A model generated the notes under the pieces. That model searched no databases and had not been told where the DNA came from. It saw only the letters and a list, made by a program, of their open reading frames with translations. The position numbers and the translations under genes are program-made. Below, in pieces: positions 8,407 through 17,465 of a DNA stretch of 64,000 nt; positions within the stretch are counted from its first letter, which is position 1; every line of letters starts with the position of its first letter. Origin of the DNA: Stenotrophomonas maltophilia (lineage in GTDB: Bacteria; Pseudomonadota; Gammaproteobacteria; Xanthomonadales; Xanthomonadaceae); assembly GCF_002799245.1 (NCBI RefSeq), contig NZ_NEQV01000002.1:1054001-1118000 (forward strand). Reading direction: 5' to 3'.

Positions 8407-9429
8407 GTGAACAAAGCAGCTATCACAATCAAAGACGTCGCACGCGAAGCCCGGGTCTCCGTGGCCACGGTTTCCCGCGCGCTCAACGGGCATGAAAATG
8501 TCGCCGAACCGGTCCGCCAGCTTGTGCTGGAGGTCGCCGCACGGCTGCGTTACACCCCGCACGCCGCCGCCCGCAGCCTGAGCAGCCGCCGCACCAATAC
8601 GGTGGGCGTGGTGCTGCCCGACCTGTACGGCGAATTCTTCTCCGAGCTGATGCGCGGCATCGACAATGTCGCCCGCAACCGCCGCCAGCACCTGCTGGTG
8701 TCCAGCTACCACGGTGACCAGGAACAGCAGGGCGCCGCCCTGCGTGCCATGCGCGGCCGCGTCGACGGCCTGCTGGTGCTCTCGCCCTATGCCGAGAGCC
8801 CGGGCTTCCTGACCGACAACCTGCCGCAGTCGTTGCCGACGGTGTTGATCAACACCTATCTGCCTGGGCAGGACCACCCGGTGCTGAGCATCGACGACCA
8901 CGCCGGCGCGATGGCGATGACCCGCCACCTGCTCGACGCCGGTCACCGCCGCATCGCTTTCATTTCTGGCCCGGACCTCAACTTCGACGCGCGCGAGCGC
9001 CTGCGCGGCTTCCGTGACGCGCTGGCCGCCTTCGGCCGTGACGCCGAAGGCATCGAGCTGCCCGGTGATTTCGACGAAGCTTCCGGCCATCGTGCCGGTC
9101 AGGAGTTGCTGGCAGCCGGAGCGCTGCCCGATGCCGTGTTCGCTGCCAACGACATGATGGCCCTGGGTTGCCTGTATGCCTTCACGCAGGCAGGTGTCCA
9201 TGTGCCGTCCGATGTCGCCCTGGCCGGTTTCGATGACATTCCACTGGCGCGTTTCGTCCACCCGTCGCTGACCACCATGCAGGTCAGCATCGCCGAGCTC
9301 GGCGATCGGGCCATGACGCGCCTGATGCAGTTGATGGACGGCACCTCCACGGATGGGACAGGGGACAAGCAGACCCTGGTTCCCCGCTTGATAGTTCGCG
9401 ATTCCACCACTCCGCCATCCGGCCGTTGA
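8407..9429 (+). CDS. LacI-family transcriptional regulator of the glycan locus
   Basis: A 340-residue LacI/GalR repressor. The GTG at 8407 is chosen because GGAGGG (8394-8399) lies 7 nt upstream; an upstream GTG at 8392 lacks this. Residues 1 to about 55 are the helix-turn-helix and hinge (AITIKDVAREARVSVATVSR, RTNTVGVVLPDLYG). The periplasmic-binding-like effector domain follows, with GHRRIAFISGP, VFAANDMMALG and VALAGFDDIPLARFV. The conserved AAR hinge (HAAARSLSSRR) and three nearby LacI-type operators suggest control of the adjacent TonB receptor and glycosidase operon. The inducer is unknown, presumably an oligosaccharide product. Confidence 0.92.
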   Translation: MNKAAITIKDVAREARVSVATVSRALNGHENVAEPVRQLVLEVAARLRYTPHAAARSLSSRRTNTVGVVLPDLYGEFFSELMRGIDNVARNRRQHLLVSSYHGDQEQQGAALRAMRGRVDGLLVLSPYAESPGFLTDNLPQSLPTVLINTYLPGQDHPVLSIDDHAGAMAMTRHLLDAGHRRIAFISGPDLNFDARERLRGFRDALAAFGRDAEGIELPGDFDEASGHRAGQELLAAGALPDAVFAANDMMALGCLYAFTQAGVHVPSDVALAGFDDIPLARFVHPSLTTMQVSIAELGDRAMTRLMQLMDGTSTDGTGDKQTLVPRLIVRDSTTPPSGR

Positions 9430-9471
9430 AGCCAGAGGCGTTCCTTCTTTTTTGATTGATCGCAGGGACCG

Positions 9472-9485
9472 CGCAAGCGGTTACC
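9472..9485. promoter_or_regulatory. Putative LacI-family operator before the TonB receptor
   Basis: CGCAAGCGGTTACC keeps the AANCGNTT core of the operators at 8349 and 12738 but has poorer flanks. It lies 20 nt upstream of the receptor start, where a bound repressor could block transcription. Confidence 0.45.
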
Positions 9486-9505
9486 GCCACCCGGAGATTG
9501 AGTTG

Positions 9506-12500
9506 ATGATGCATACCACCTTCCGCACGCCGGCGCGCCGGCTGCTGAGCACCGCGCTGGTCAGCTGCCTGATGCTGGCAGCCGCCCCGAACGTCATGGC
9601 GCAGTCGGCCAATGCCAGCCTTCGCGGCCAGGTCGCCGGCGCCCAGGCGGGCACCGAAGTCACCGCCACCAACGTGGCCACCGGTACCGTCCGCCGCGGC
9701 ACCATCCGCGCCGATGGCAGCTACTCGCTGATGGGCCTGGACCCGGGCACCTATGACGTGGTCGCCAACGGCCAGTCGCAGAAGGTCACCGTCACCGTGG
9801 CGTCGACCGCGACGCTGAACTTCGCCGGTGCTGCCAGCAGCACACCGGGTGCGACCGCAGCCACCAACCTGGACACCGTCAACGTCGTCGCGCCGACCCT
9901 GCTGCAGGAAGTGCGCACCTCGGAAGTCGGCAAGACCGTCAGCCTGCAGCAGATCCAGACCACCCCGCAGGTCTCGCGCAACTTCCTGGAGTTTGCCGAC
10001 GCGGTGCCGGGCATGATCTTCACCCGCGACGCCAAGGGCAACACCTCGCTGCGCAGCGGCGCGACCAATGCCGACGGCACCAACGTCTACATCGACGGCG
10101 TGGGCCAGAAGAGCTACGTCAAGGGCGGCGGCGTCGCCGGCCAGTCCGGCAGCGCCGGCAATCCGTTCCCGCAGCTGGCCATCGGTGAATACAAGGTCAT
10201 CACCGGCAACTACAAGGCCGAGTACGGCCAGGTCTCCAGCGCAGCCGTCACCGCCGCGACCAAGTCGGGTACCAACGAGTTCAAGGGTGAAGCCTTCTAC
10301 CGTTACACCAACGACAGCATGCGTGCGATGACCCCGGCCGAACGCCAGCCGGGCAAGAGCAAGGAAGATTCGGCCGAGAAGGAATACGGTTTCGCCCTGG
10401 GTGGCCCGATCATCCAGGACAAGGCCCACTTCTTCGTTACCTATGAAGCCAAGCGCTTCGACCTGCCGGTGACCATCGCCCCGCATGGTTCGGTGACCAG
10501 CAAGGCCAACCGTATTCCGGCCGATGCCCAGGCTGGCCTGGGCCCGGCCAGCCAGCCGTTCCAGCAGGACCTGATCTTCGGCAAGATCGACTTCGAGCCG
10601 ACCGACAACGATCGCCTGGAGCTGACCTTCCAGGACCGTGACGAAACCCAGCAGCAGTTCTCGGACCAGACCGCGCCGATGCACGGCAAGGAAACCAAGA
10701 ACACCGACCGTCGTTACGCGCTGCGCTGGAACCACAGCGGTGAGCGTTATTACAACGAGCTGATGGTCACCCACGAGGACTCGTTCAACAACCCCAAGCC
10801 GCTGAGCCTGGGTAACGGCATCAACTACACCGCGCCGGACGGCAGCGAAGAGCGCGCCATCGTCTCGATCGGCGGTTCCTCGGCACAGTCGTCGCAGGTG
10901 AAGGGCCAGAAGGGCTGGTCGATCGAAGACAACCTGACCCTGGACGGCATCGAGTGGGCCGGCGACCACACCATCAAGATGGGTGCCAAGTACAAGCAGA
11001 TCGACCTGTACGCCTCCGACGCGGCGCAGATCAACCCGCAGTTCTACTACACCATCGACAACCCGACCTTCCCGGACAGCATTCCGTACAAGGCGCAGTT
11101 CGTGAAGCCGGTGTCCGGCGTGTCCGGCGTGTCCGGTGAAGTGCGCTCGAAGGTCAAGCAGATCGGCCTGTTCATCCAGGACGACTGGCAGGTCAACGAC
11201 CACCTGCAGCTGAACCTCGGCCTGCGCTGGGATTACGAGAAGAACCCGGCCTACCTGGACTTCGTGACCCCGCCGGAAGTGGTCAATGCGCTGTTCGCGC
11301 AGGACCCGCGTGCCGCCGCTGGTCAGAGCTACGCCGATACCCTCGCGCTGAGCGGCCTGAACATCAACGACTACATCAGCAACGGCCACAACCGCAAGGC
11401 ATTCAAGAATGCCTGGCAGCCGCGCCTGGGCTTCTCGTATGACATCAACGCCGACGAGCAGCACGTGATCCACGGCGGCGCAGGCCGTTCCTACGACCGC
11501 GACCTGTTCGACTACCTGCAGCTGGAAACCACCAAGCTGGCCCTGCCGCAGCCGACCATCTACTTCCGCAACCCGTCCACCGGCCAGTGCTTCCAGGGCA
11601 ATGCGGCCTGCTATGACTGGAACCCGAACCTGCTCAACGGCATCGGCAACCTGCAGAGCCTGGTCGGTTCGACCAGCAATGCAGGCCTGGAAGTCGACCT
11701 GCTGAACAACAACCTGAAGGTGCCGTACGCTGATCAGTTCAGCCTGGGCATGAGCAACCAGATCGGTGAGTGGCTGACCGATGCCACCATTTCGCGCACG
11801 CTCACCTACGATGGCTTCGCCTTCACCCTGGGCAACCGCTACCCGACCGGCCAGTTCTTCGATGACCCGCGCCTGTGCGGCGGTACCGAAGCCGGCCTGA
11901 GCCAGGCCTGGAGCTGCAACGTGCCGGGCTTCGGCAGCCTGATCATCGGCCAGCAGGGCATCAAGACCCGCGCCACCCAGATCCTGCTGTCGGCGCAGAA
12001 GCCGTTCACCCAGGAAAGCGGCTGGGGCACCTCGATCGCCTATACCTGGACCACCGCCCGCCACAACCGCGACATCAACGAGCACTACGCGTTCGACCGC
12101 GGCGTGATCGGTGACTACCCGACCATCCGCTCCAACGGCGCACCGCGCCACCGCCTGGTGGTGACCGGTTCGTATGCGGGCTTCTGGGGCATCACCTTCG
12201 GTGGCAAGATTACCCTGGCCACCCCGACCGCGATCAACGACTGGTACGGCGTGCCGCAGGCCAATGGCTTCAACCTGCCGACCCCGGCAGCGGCGGTTCC
12301 GGGTGGCAACGGCCGGTTCCTGGTCGGTGGCAAGATCTTCGGCTACCGCTCGGTCGACCTGCAGGCCACCAAGACGTTCAAGATGCCGGGCGATACCGAG
12401 CTGTACGCACGTATCGACATCATCAACGTGTTCAACTTCGACAACTTCTCGAACTACAACTACTACAAGAACGGGAAGCTGGCCGCGAGCTACAACGAGA

Positions 12501-12559
12501 CCGGCGACATCATCGGCACTCCGCGCCAGGTCAAGGCGGAAGTGGGCTTCCGCTTCTAA
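9506..12559 (+). CDS. Oar-like TonB-dependent receptor with carboxypeptidase-regulatory-like N-domain
   Basis: A 1017-residue outer-membrane receptor. The ATG at 9506 has GGAG 9 nt upstream. A signal peptide (MMHTTFRTPARRLLSTALVS, cleavage near NVMA-QS) is followed by a CarboxypepD-like domain (about residues 35-105; SLRGQVAGAQAGTEV, GSYSLMGLDPGTYDV), the TonB-box/plug region (TNLDTVNVVAPTL, DGTNVYIDGVGQKSYV) and a large beta-barrel ending in aromatic F (VKAEVGFRF). Such receptors import large ligands using TonB energy. Between the regulator and the glycosidase operon, it probably takes up oligosaccharides across the outer membrane. It ends 246 nt before the next gene, with its own terminator. 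Confidence 0.9.
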   Translation: MMHTTFRTPARRLLSTALVSCLMLAAAPNVMAQSANASLRGQVAGAQAGTEVTATNVATGTVRRGTIRADGSYSLMGLDPGTYDVVANGQSQKVTVTVASTATLNFAGAASSTPGATAATNLDTVNVVAPTLLQEVRTSEVGKTVSLQQIQTTPQVSRNFLEFADAVPGMIFTRDAKGNTSLRSGATNADGTNVYIDGVGQKSYVKGGGVAGQSGSAGNPFPQLAIGEYKVITGNYKAEYGQVSSAAVTAATKSGTNEFKGEAFYRYTNDSMRAMTPAERQPGKSKEDSAEKEYGFALGGPIIQDKAHFFVTYEAKRFDLPVTIAPHGSVTSKANRIPADAQAGLGPASQPFQQDLIFGKIDFEPTDNDRLELTFQDRDETQQQFSDQTAPMHGKETKNTDRRYALRWNHSGERYYNELMVTHEDSFNNPKPLSLGNGINYTAPDGSEERAIVSIGGSSAQSSQVKGQKGWSIEDNLTLDGIEWAGDHTIKMGAKYKQIDLYASDAAQINPQFYYTIDNPTFPDSIPYKAQFVKPVSGVSGVSGEVRSKVKQIGLFIQDDWQVNDHLQLNLGLRWDYEKNPAYLDFVTPPEVVNALFAQDPRAAAGQSYADTLALSGLNINDYISNGHNRKAFKNAWQPRLGFSYDINADEQHVIHGGAGRSYDRDLFDYLQLETTKLALPQPTIYFRNPSTGQCFQGNAACYDWNPNLLNGIGNLQSLVGSTSNAGLEVDLLNNNLKVPYADQFSLGMSNQIGEWLTDATISRTLTYDGFAFTLGNRYPTGQFFDDPRLCGGTEAGLSQAWSCNVPGFGSLIIGQQGIKTRATQILLSAQKPFTQESGWGTSIAYTWTTARHNRDINEHYAFDRGVIGDYPTIRSNGAPRHRLVVTGSYAGFWGITFGGKITLATPTAINDWYGVPQANGFNLPTPAAAVPGGNGRFLVGGKIFGYRSVDLQATKTFKMPGDTELYARIDIINVFNFDNFSNYNYYKNGKLAASYNETGDIIGTPRQVKAEVGFRF

Positions 12560-12582
12560 GCGGAGCCGCCCGGTGCAGTACC

Positions 12583-12690
12583 CCGATGCCGCCGGTCCGC
12601 CGGCGGCATCGGAGAAAACGGCAATGGCCGGCCCCGCGCCGGTCCATTGCCCACGCCGCTGCCGGGCAGGGGGCAGCGGCGTGGGCAATG
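12583..12690. repeat. Two strong hairpins after the TonB receptor gene
   Basis: The first is a 13-bp perfect stem (CCGATGCCGCCGG, 12583-12595, with 12600-12612; loop TCCG). The second is a 19-bp perfect stem (12645-12663 with 12672-12690; left arm CATTGCCCACGCCGCTGCC, 8-nt loop). They may protect the mRNA 3' end. Neither has a T-run; the terminator proper lies just beyond. Confidence 0.7.
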
Positions 12691-12701
12691 ATCGCGGTGT
12701 C

Positions 12702-12725
12702 AAACCACGTTTTTCGTGGTTTTTT
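12702..12725 (+). terminator. Intrinsic terminator of the TonB receptor gene
   Basis: AAACCACG-TTTTT-CGTGGTTT forms an 8-bp stem that runs into six Ts (12720-12725). It lies upstream of the next operon's promoter. Confidence 0.8.
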
Positions 12726-12737
12726 AAGTACGCATCT

Positions 12738-12770
12738 TGTAAACGATTTCAGATCATTGGACGGTATGCT
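12738..12770 (+). promoter_or_regulatory. Operator and promoter of the glycosidase-ABC operon
   Basis: TGTAAACGATTTCA (12738-12751) matches the central-CG LacI-type operator at 8349 (TGNAAACGNTTNCA core). TATGCT (12765-12770) is a plausible -10, and the operator covers the expected -35 position. Confidence 0.6.
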
Positions 12771-12804
12771 TTCCCATCGATCAGACCACCGGAGGAATCG
12801 CGCC

Positions 12805-14409
12805 ATGCAGGCACGCCATCTGTTGTCCGCGGCAGCGTTGAGCCTGGCCGTCGCCGCCTGCCAGCCGGCCCAGCAGGAGCCTGCCAAGCCGCGCCCGCCG
12901 GTGATCCTGATCGAGGCCGATGCACCGCCGCGGCCGATGAAGCCCGAGCTGCCGCCGCTGTTCGATGACATCGAGCGCCGCACCTTCCAGTTCTTCTGGG
13001 ACACCACCAACGAGATCAACGGGCTGACCCCGGACCGCTACCCGTCGCGGCCGTTCGCCAGCATCGCCTCGGTCGGCTTCGCGCTGACGGCGTACCCGAT
13101 CGGCATCGAGAACGGCTGGGTCAGCCGCAACCAGGCAATCGACCGCACCCTGACCACCCTGAAATTCTTCCGCGACGTGCCGATGGGCCCGCAGCGTACC
13201 GGCAAAGCCGGTTACAAGGGCTTCTACTACCACTTCCTGGACATGCAGGAAGGCCGTCGCTACGACAGCTGGGTTGAGCTGTCCTCGGTGGATACCGCGC
13301 TGCTGATGATGGGCGTGCTGTTCGCGCAGTCGTACTACGACGGTGACGATCCGCGCGAAAAGGAAATCCGCCAGATCGCCGATACCTTGTACAAGAAGGT
13401 CGACTGGCCGTGGCTGCAGCAGCGTGCACCGCTGATCTCGATGGGCTGGTTCCCGGAGAGCGGCTTCATCGACCACGACTGGATGGGCTACAACGAGGCG
13501 ATGATGGTCTACATCCTCGCCCTGGGCTCGCCCACGCACCCGGTCAGCCCGGACGCGTGGACGGTGTGGACGCGCACCTACGACAACGACTGGGGGGTCT
13601 ACCAGGGCCAGGAATACCTGTCCTTCGGCCCGCTGTTCGGCCACCAGTACAGCCACGTCTGGATCGACTTCCGCGACATCCAGGACGCCTACATGCGCGA
13701 GCGTGGCAGCACCTATTTCCTCAACAGCCGCTCGGCCGCGCTGGCCCAGCGCGAATACGCCATCGCCAACCCGATGCAGTGGAAGGACTATGGCGAGAAC
13801 GTCTGGGGCCTGACCGCCAGCGATGGCCCGCAGAACACCACGCAGGAGTACCGCGGCGAGCAGCGCCAGTTCCGCCACTACTCCTCGCGCGGCGCTGGCC
13901 TGCGCGAGAACTTCGATGACGGCACCATCGCCCCGACCGCGGCGATCGCATCGGTGGTGTTCGCACCCGAGCAGGTGATCCCGGCCACGCTGGAAATGCA
14001 CAAGCGCTACGGCGACTACATCTATTCCAGCTACGGCTTCCTGGATTCGTTCAACCCCAGCTTCAACTACGACATCCCGATCAAGACCGGCCGCCTGGTG
14101 CCGGATCGCGGCTGGGTCGCCAGCGACTACATCGCCATCGACCAGGGGCCGATCCTGACCATGATCGCCAACTACCGCAATGACTTCGTATGGGAAGTGA
14201 TGAAGAAGAACCCGTACATCCGCAAGGGCCTGGAGCGGGCCGGCTTCAGCGGTGGCTGGCTGGCGCCGGAAGGGTCGTTCCAGCCGCTGGAACTGCAGAA
14301 GGACGAAAAGGCCGCGGCTGCACGCGCGGTGGGTATCGCCGAATCACGCGCGGCCGCCGCGCAGGAACAGAAGAACAATGCCAACCGCACCACAGGCCAG
14401 GGCAAGTAA
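12805..14409 (+). CDS. GH144-type (glycoamylase-domain) endo-glucanase lipoprotein
   Basis: A 534-residue protein; start ATG 12805 has GGAGG 9 nt upstream. MQARHLLSAAALSLAVAAC is a lipoprotein signal with the lipobox Cys at residue 19. The body matches the PF10091/COG5368 glycoamylase-like (alpha/alpha)6-barrel family that includes GH144 endo-beta-1,2-glucanases: RRTFQFFWDTTNEINGL, DSWVELSSVDTALLM, FGHQYSHVWIDFRD, YSSYGFLDSFNP. The acidic cluster D-WVELSSVD is the likely active-site region. It probably acts in the periplasm or at the surface, cutting imported or exogenous glucan. First gene of a six-gene operon with 4-nt or shorter spacings. The exact linkage is inferred. Confidence 0.8.
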   Translation: MQARHLLSAAALSLAVAACQPAQQEPAKPRPPVILIEADAPPRPMKPELPPLFDDIERRTFQFFWDTTNEINGLTPDRYPSRPFASIASVGFALTAYPIGIENGWVSRNQAIDRTLTTLKFFRDVPMGPQRTGKAGYKGFYYHFLDMQEGRRYDSWVELSSVDTALLMMGVLFAQSYYDGDDPREKEIRQIADTLYKKVDWPWLQQRAPLISMGWFPESGFIDHDWMGYNEAMMVYILALGSPTHPVSPDAWTVWTRTYDNDWGVYQGQEYLSFGPLFGHQYSHVWIDFRDIQDAYMRERGSTYFLNSRSAALAQREYAIANPMQWKDYGENVWGLTASDGPQNTTQEYRGEQRQFRHYSSRGAGLRENFDDGTIAPTAAIASVVFAPEQVIPATLEMHKRYGDYIYSSYGFLDSFNPSFNYDIPIKTGRLVPDRGWVASDYIAIDQGPILTMIANYRNDFVWEVMKKNPYIRKGLERAGFSGGWLAPEGSFQPLELQKDEKAAAARAVGIAESRAAAAQEQKNNANRTTGQGK

Positions 14410-14413
14410 CCTG

Positions 14414-15754
14414 ATGCCGAACTGGATCGACCGCCTGCGCCGCTGGGCGCTGCCTGCCCTGGCCGCACTGGCCGTGGCCGGCTGCGCCCGCACCGAGCCG
14501 GGCACCACCACCGTGCGCTTCTGGGCGATGGGCCGCGAAGCAGAGGTGGTCAGCGAGCTGATCCACGAGTTCGAGGCCGAAAACCCCGGCATCAAGGTGG
14601 ATGTGCAGAACATCCCGTGGACCGCCGCGCACGAGAAGCTGCTGACCGCGTTCGCCGCCGATGGCCTGCCGGACGTGTGCCAGCTCGGCAATACCTGGGT
14701 GCCGGAGTTCGCCGAACTCGACGCGCTGACGCCGCTGCAGACTTTCGTTGATCATTCTGCCGTGGTCGATCAGAAAGACTATTTCCAGGGTATCTGGGAT
14801 ACCAACGTGATCCATGGCGAGCTGGTCGGCGTGCCGTGGTACGTCGATACGCGCCTGATCTACTACCGCAAGGACCTCCTGGCCAAGGCCGGCTATGACC
14901 ACCCGCCGCGTACCTGGCAGGAGTGGGACGAGCAGATGGCGGCGATCAAGCGCATGCAGGGTCCGAACCGCTACGCGGTACTGATGCCGATCAACGAATT
15001 CGAGCAGCAGCTGTCGCTGGCACTGCAGCAGCCCGACCCGCTGCTGCGCGACGACGATACCCGCGGCAATTTCTCCAGCCCGGGGTTCCGCCGCACGCTG
15101 GCCTTCTACGCCAACATGTTCGAGCAGGGCTGGGCGCCGAAGATGTCCGAGACGCAGATTTCCAACGTCTGGGATGAATTCTTCCGCGGCTTCAACGTGT
15201 TCTACATCTCCGGCCCCTGGAACATCCGCGAGTTCAAGAAGCTGCAGCCGAAGGAACTGGAAGGGCAGTGGGGCACCGCCGCGCTGCCGGGGCCGGACGG
15301 TCCGGGCGCGGGCATCGCCGGCGGCACCAGCCTGGTGATCTTCCGCAAGTCGCAGCAGAAGGAAGCTTCCTGGAAGCTGATCGAATTCCTGTCGCGCCCG
15401 GAAATCCAGGCACGCTTCCACTCGATCATCGGCGACCTGCCGCCGCGCCGCAGTGCCTGGAACGCGCCATCGCTGGCCAACGATCCATTGGCGGCCGCGT
15501 TCCGCGACCAGCTGGAGCGGGTCAAGCCGACGCCGAAGGTGCTCGAATGGGAGCGCATCGTGCAGGAAATGCGCATCGTCACCGAGAAGGTGGTGCGCGG
15601 TGGCCTGCCGCAGGACAAGGCCGTGGCCGAACTGGACCAGCGCGTGGACAAGGTGCTGGCCAAGCGCCGCTGGATGCATGAACAACAACGCCTGCAGAAG
15701 CGCGCGCCGTCGCCGCAATCGAGCAGCGCCGTGGCCGCCGGGAGCGCGCAATGA
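14414..15754 (+). CDS. Sugar ABC transporter substrate-binding lipoprotein
   Basis: A 446-residue extracellular solute-binding protein of the MalE/UgpB (family 1) type. MPNWIDRLRRWALPALAALA then VAGC gives a lipoprotein signal. The fold signatures are TTTVRFWAMGREAEVVSELI, DVCQLGNTWVPEF, GVPWYVDTRLIYYRKDLL and FFRGFNVFYISGPWNI. It lies 4 nt after the GH144 stop and overlaps the permease gene by ATGA. It presumably binds oligosaccharides released by the glycosidases and delivers them to the two permeases that follow. The C-terminal 30 residues are a low-complexity tail. Confidence 0.9.
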   Translation: MPNWIDRLRRWALPALAALAVAGCARTEPGTTTVRFWAMGREAEVVSELIHEFEAENPGIKVDVQNIPWTAAHEKLLTAFAADGLPDVCQLGNTWVPEFAELDALTPLQTFVDHSAVVDQKDYFQGIWDTNVIHGELVGVPWYVDTRLIYYRKDLLAKAGYDHPPRTWQEWDEQMAAIKRMQGPNRYAVLMPINEFEQQLSLALQQPDPLLRDDDTRGNFSSPGFRRTLAFYANMFEQGWAPKMSETQISNVWDEFFRGFNVFYISGPWNIREFKKLQPKELEGQWGTAALPGPDGPGAGIAGGTSLVIFRKSQQKEASWKLIEFLSRPEIQARFHSIIGDLPPRRSAWNAPSLANDPLAAAFRDQLERVKPTPKVLEWERIVQEMRIVTEKVVRGGLPQDKAVAELDQRVDKVLAKRRWMHEQQRLQKRAPSPQSSSAVAAGSAQ

Positions 15755-16632
15755 AACGTACTTCGCTGGCCGGCTGGATCTTCGCCGGCCCATCGCTGAT
15801 CGTGCTGGGCGTATTCTTCGGCCTGCCGGTTGCCTCGGCGCTCGCGCTGAGCGTGACCGACTTCGACCTCTATGCGCTGGCCGACAGCAGCAACCTGCGC
15901 TTCGTCGGCCTGGGCAACTACATCGACCTGCTGCAGACGCCGATGTTCTGGAAGTCGCTGTGGAACACCACCTACTTCGTGCTGATCGGCGTGCCGTTGT
16001 CGATCGGCGTGTCGCTGGGCGCGGCAATGCTGCTCAATGCGCCGGCCGCGCGCTTCAAGGCCCTGTTCCGCACGGCACTGTTCGCGCCGGTGGTGACTAC
16101 GCTGGTGGCGGTGGCCGTGATCTGGCGCTACCTGTTCCATACCAGCTACGGCCTGGTGAACTACGGCCTGGGCCATCTGGGCATCAGTCCGATCGACTGG
16201 CTGGGTGATCCCAACTGGGCGATGCCGACCATCATGCTGTTCGCGGTATGGAAGAACTTCGGCTACAACATGGTGATCTTCCTGGCCGGCCTGCAGGCGA
16301 TCCCGCATGACCTGTACGAAGCGGCGCGCATCGATGGCGCCTCGCGCTGGAAGCAGTTCCTGCACATCACCCTGCCGATGCTCGGCCCGGTGCTGCTGGT
16401 GGTCGGGGTGATCACCGTGTCCGGCTACTTCCAGCTGTTCGCCGAGCCGTATGTCATGACCCGCGGCGATCCACTGCAGAGCACCGTCAGCGTGCTGTAT
16501 TTCATGTTCGAGGAAGGCTTCAAGTGGTGGAACCTGGGGCGCGCCTCCGCGGTGGCGTTCCTGCTGTTCCTGATCATCCTGGCGGTGACCACCGTGATGC
16601 TGCGTTTCGGCCGCAAGAGGCAGTTGGTATGA
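15751..16632 (+). CDS. Sugar ABC transporter permease (MalF type)
   Basis: A 293-residue inner-membrane protein with about six hydrophobic segments and the ABC-importer EAA loop YEAARIDGASRWKQFLHITL, where the ATPase docks. The start ATG overlaps the binding-protein stop. It pairs with the next permease (MalG type). No ATPase gene lies in the operon, so a MalK/MsmK-like ATPase must come from elsewhere. Confidence 0.92.
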   Translation: MKRTSLAGWIFAGPSLIVLGVFFGLPVASALALSVTDFDLYALADSSNLRFVGLGNYIDLLQTPMFWKSLWNTTYFVLIGVPLSIGVSLGAAMLLNAPAARFKALFRTALFAPVVTTLVAVAVIWRYLFHTSYGLVNYGLGHLGISPIDWLGDPNWAMPTIMLFAVWKNFGYNMVIFLAGLQAIPHDLYEAARIDGASRWKQFLHITLPMLGPVLLVVGVITVSGYFQLFAEPYVMTRGDPLQSTVSVLYFMFEEGFKWWNLGRASAVAFLLFLIILAVTTVMLRFGRKRQLV

Positions 16633-17465
16633 GTCGTGAAATCGGCCAGTCGCGCTGGTACCCGTGGATGATCAATGGTGCGTTGCTGGTGCTGGCCCTG
16701 GTCAGCCTGGCACCGCTGCTGTGGATGCTCTCGGTCTCGTTCATGCCGCAGGGCGAGGCCAGTCATTTCCCGCCGCCGCTGCTGCCTTCGAGCATCACCA
16801 CGCACAACTACCACGAGCTGTTCGCGCGCACCGGCATGGGCGGCAACTTCGCCAACAGCCTGCTGGTGTCGCTGGGCATCACGCTGGGTTCGCTGCTGCT
16901 CAACACCATGGCCGGCTATGCGTTCGCCAAGCTCAACTTCGTCGGCCGCGATCGCCTGTTCCAGGTGCTGATGGCAGCGCTGGTGATTCCGGCGCAGGTG
17001 GCGATGCTGCCGCTGTTCCTGCTGATGAAGCAGCTGGGGCTGGTCAACAGCTTCGGCGGCGTGATCGTGCCGGCGCTGGCCAGCGTGTTCGGCATCTTCC
17101 TGGTGCGGCAGTACGCGCGTTCGATCCCGGACGAACTGCTTGAAGCAGCGCGCATCGACGGGGCAGGGGAGCTGCGCATCTTTTTCCAGATCGTGCTGCC
17201 GATGCTCAAGCCGGTGCTGGTGACCCTCGCGATCTTCACCTTCATGGGCGCATGGAACGATTTCATGTGGCCGTTGATCGTGCTGACCGACCAGGAGCAC
17301 TACACTTTGCCGGTGGCGCTGGCCACCCTCTCGCGCGAGCACATCATGGACGTGGAAATGATGATGGCTGGCGCGGTGGTCACCGTGGTTCCGGTGCTGG
17401 CGCTGTTCCTGGTGCTGCAGCGGTACTACATCCAAGGTCTGTTGCTGGGGAGCGTCAAAGGATGA
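16629..17465 (+). CDS. Sugar ABC transporter permease (MalG type)
   Basis: A 278-residue permease starting MSREIGQSRWYPWMINGALL at 16629, overlapping the previous stop. Six membrane segments and the EAA loop LLEAARIDGAGELRIFFQIV are visible, with the MalG-like end LQRYYIQGLLLGSVKG. It forms the membrane channel with the preceding MalF-type subunit. Confidence 0.92.
   Translation: MSREIGQSRWYPWMINGALLVLALVSLAPLLWMLSVSFMPQGEASHFPPPLLPSSITTHNYHELFARTGMGGNFANSLLVSLGITLGSLLLNTMAGYAFAKLNFVGRDRLFQVLMAALVIPAQVAMLPLFLLMKQLGLVNSFGGVIVPALASVFGIFLVRQYARSIPDELLEAARIDGAGELRIFFQIVLPMLKPVLVTLAIFTFMGAWNDFMWPLIVLTDQEHYTLPVALATLSREHIMDVEMMMAGAVVTVVPVLALFLVLQRYYIQGLLLGSVKG

Noticed and set aside
12645..12690. 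19-bp hairpin considered as a small RNA gene.
   Set aside because: No promoter or T-run of its own; better read as a 3' hairpin of the receptor mRNA.
9284..12703. Minus-strand open frame of 1139 codons.
   Set aside because: Antisense shadow of the TonB receptor; no family motif in it.
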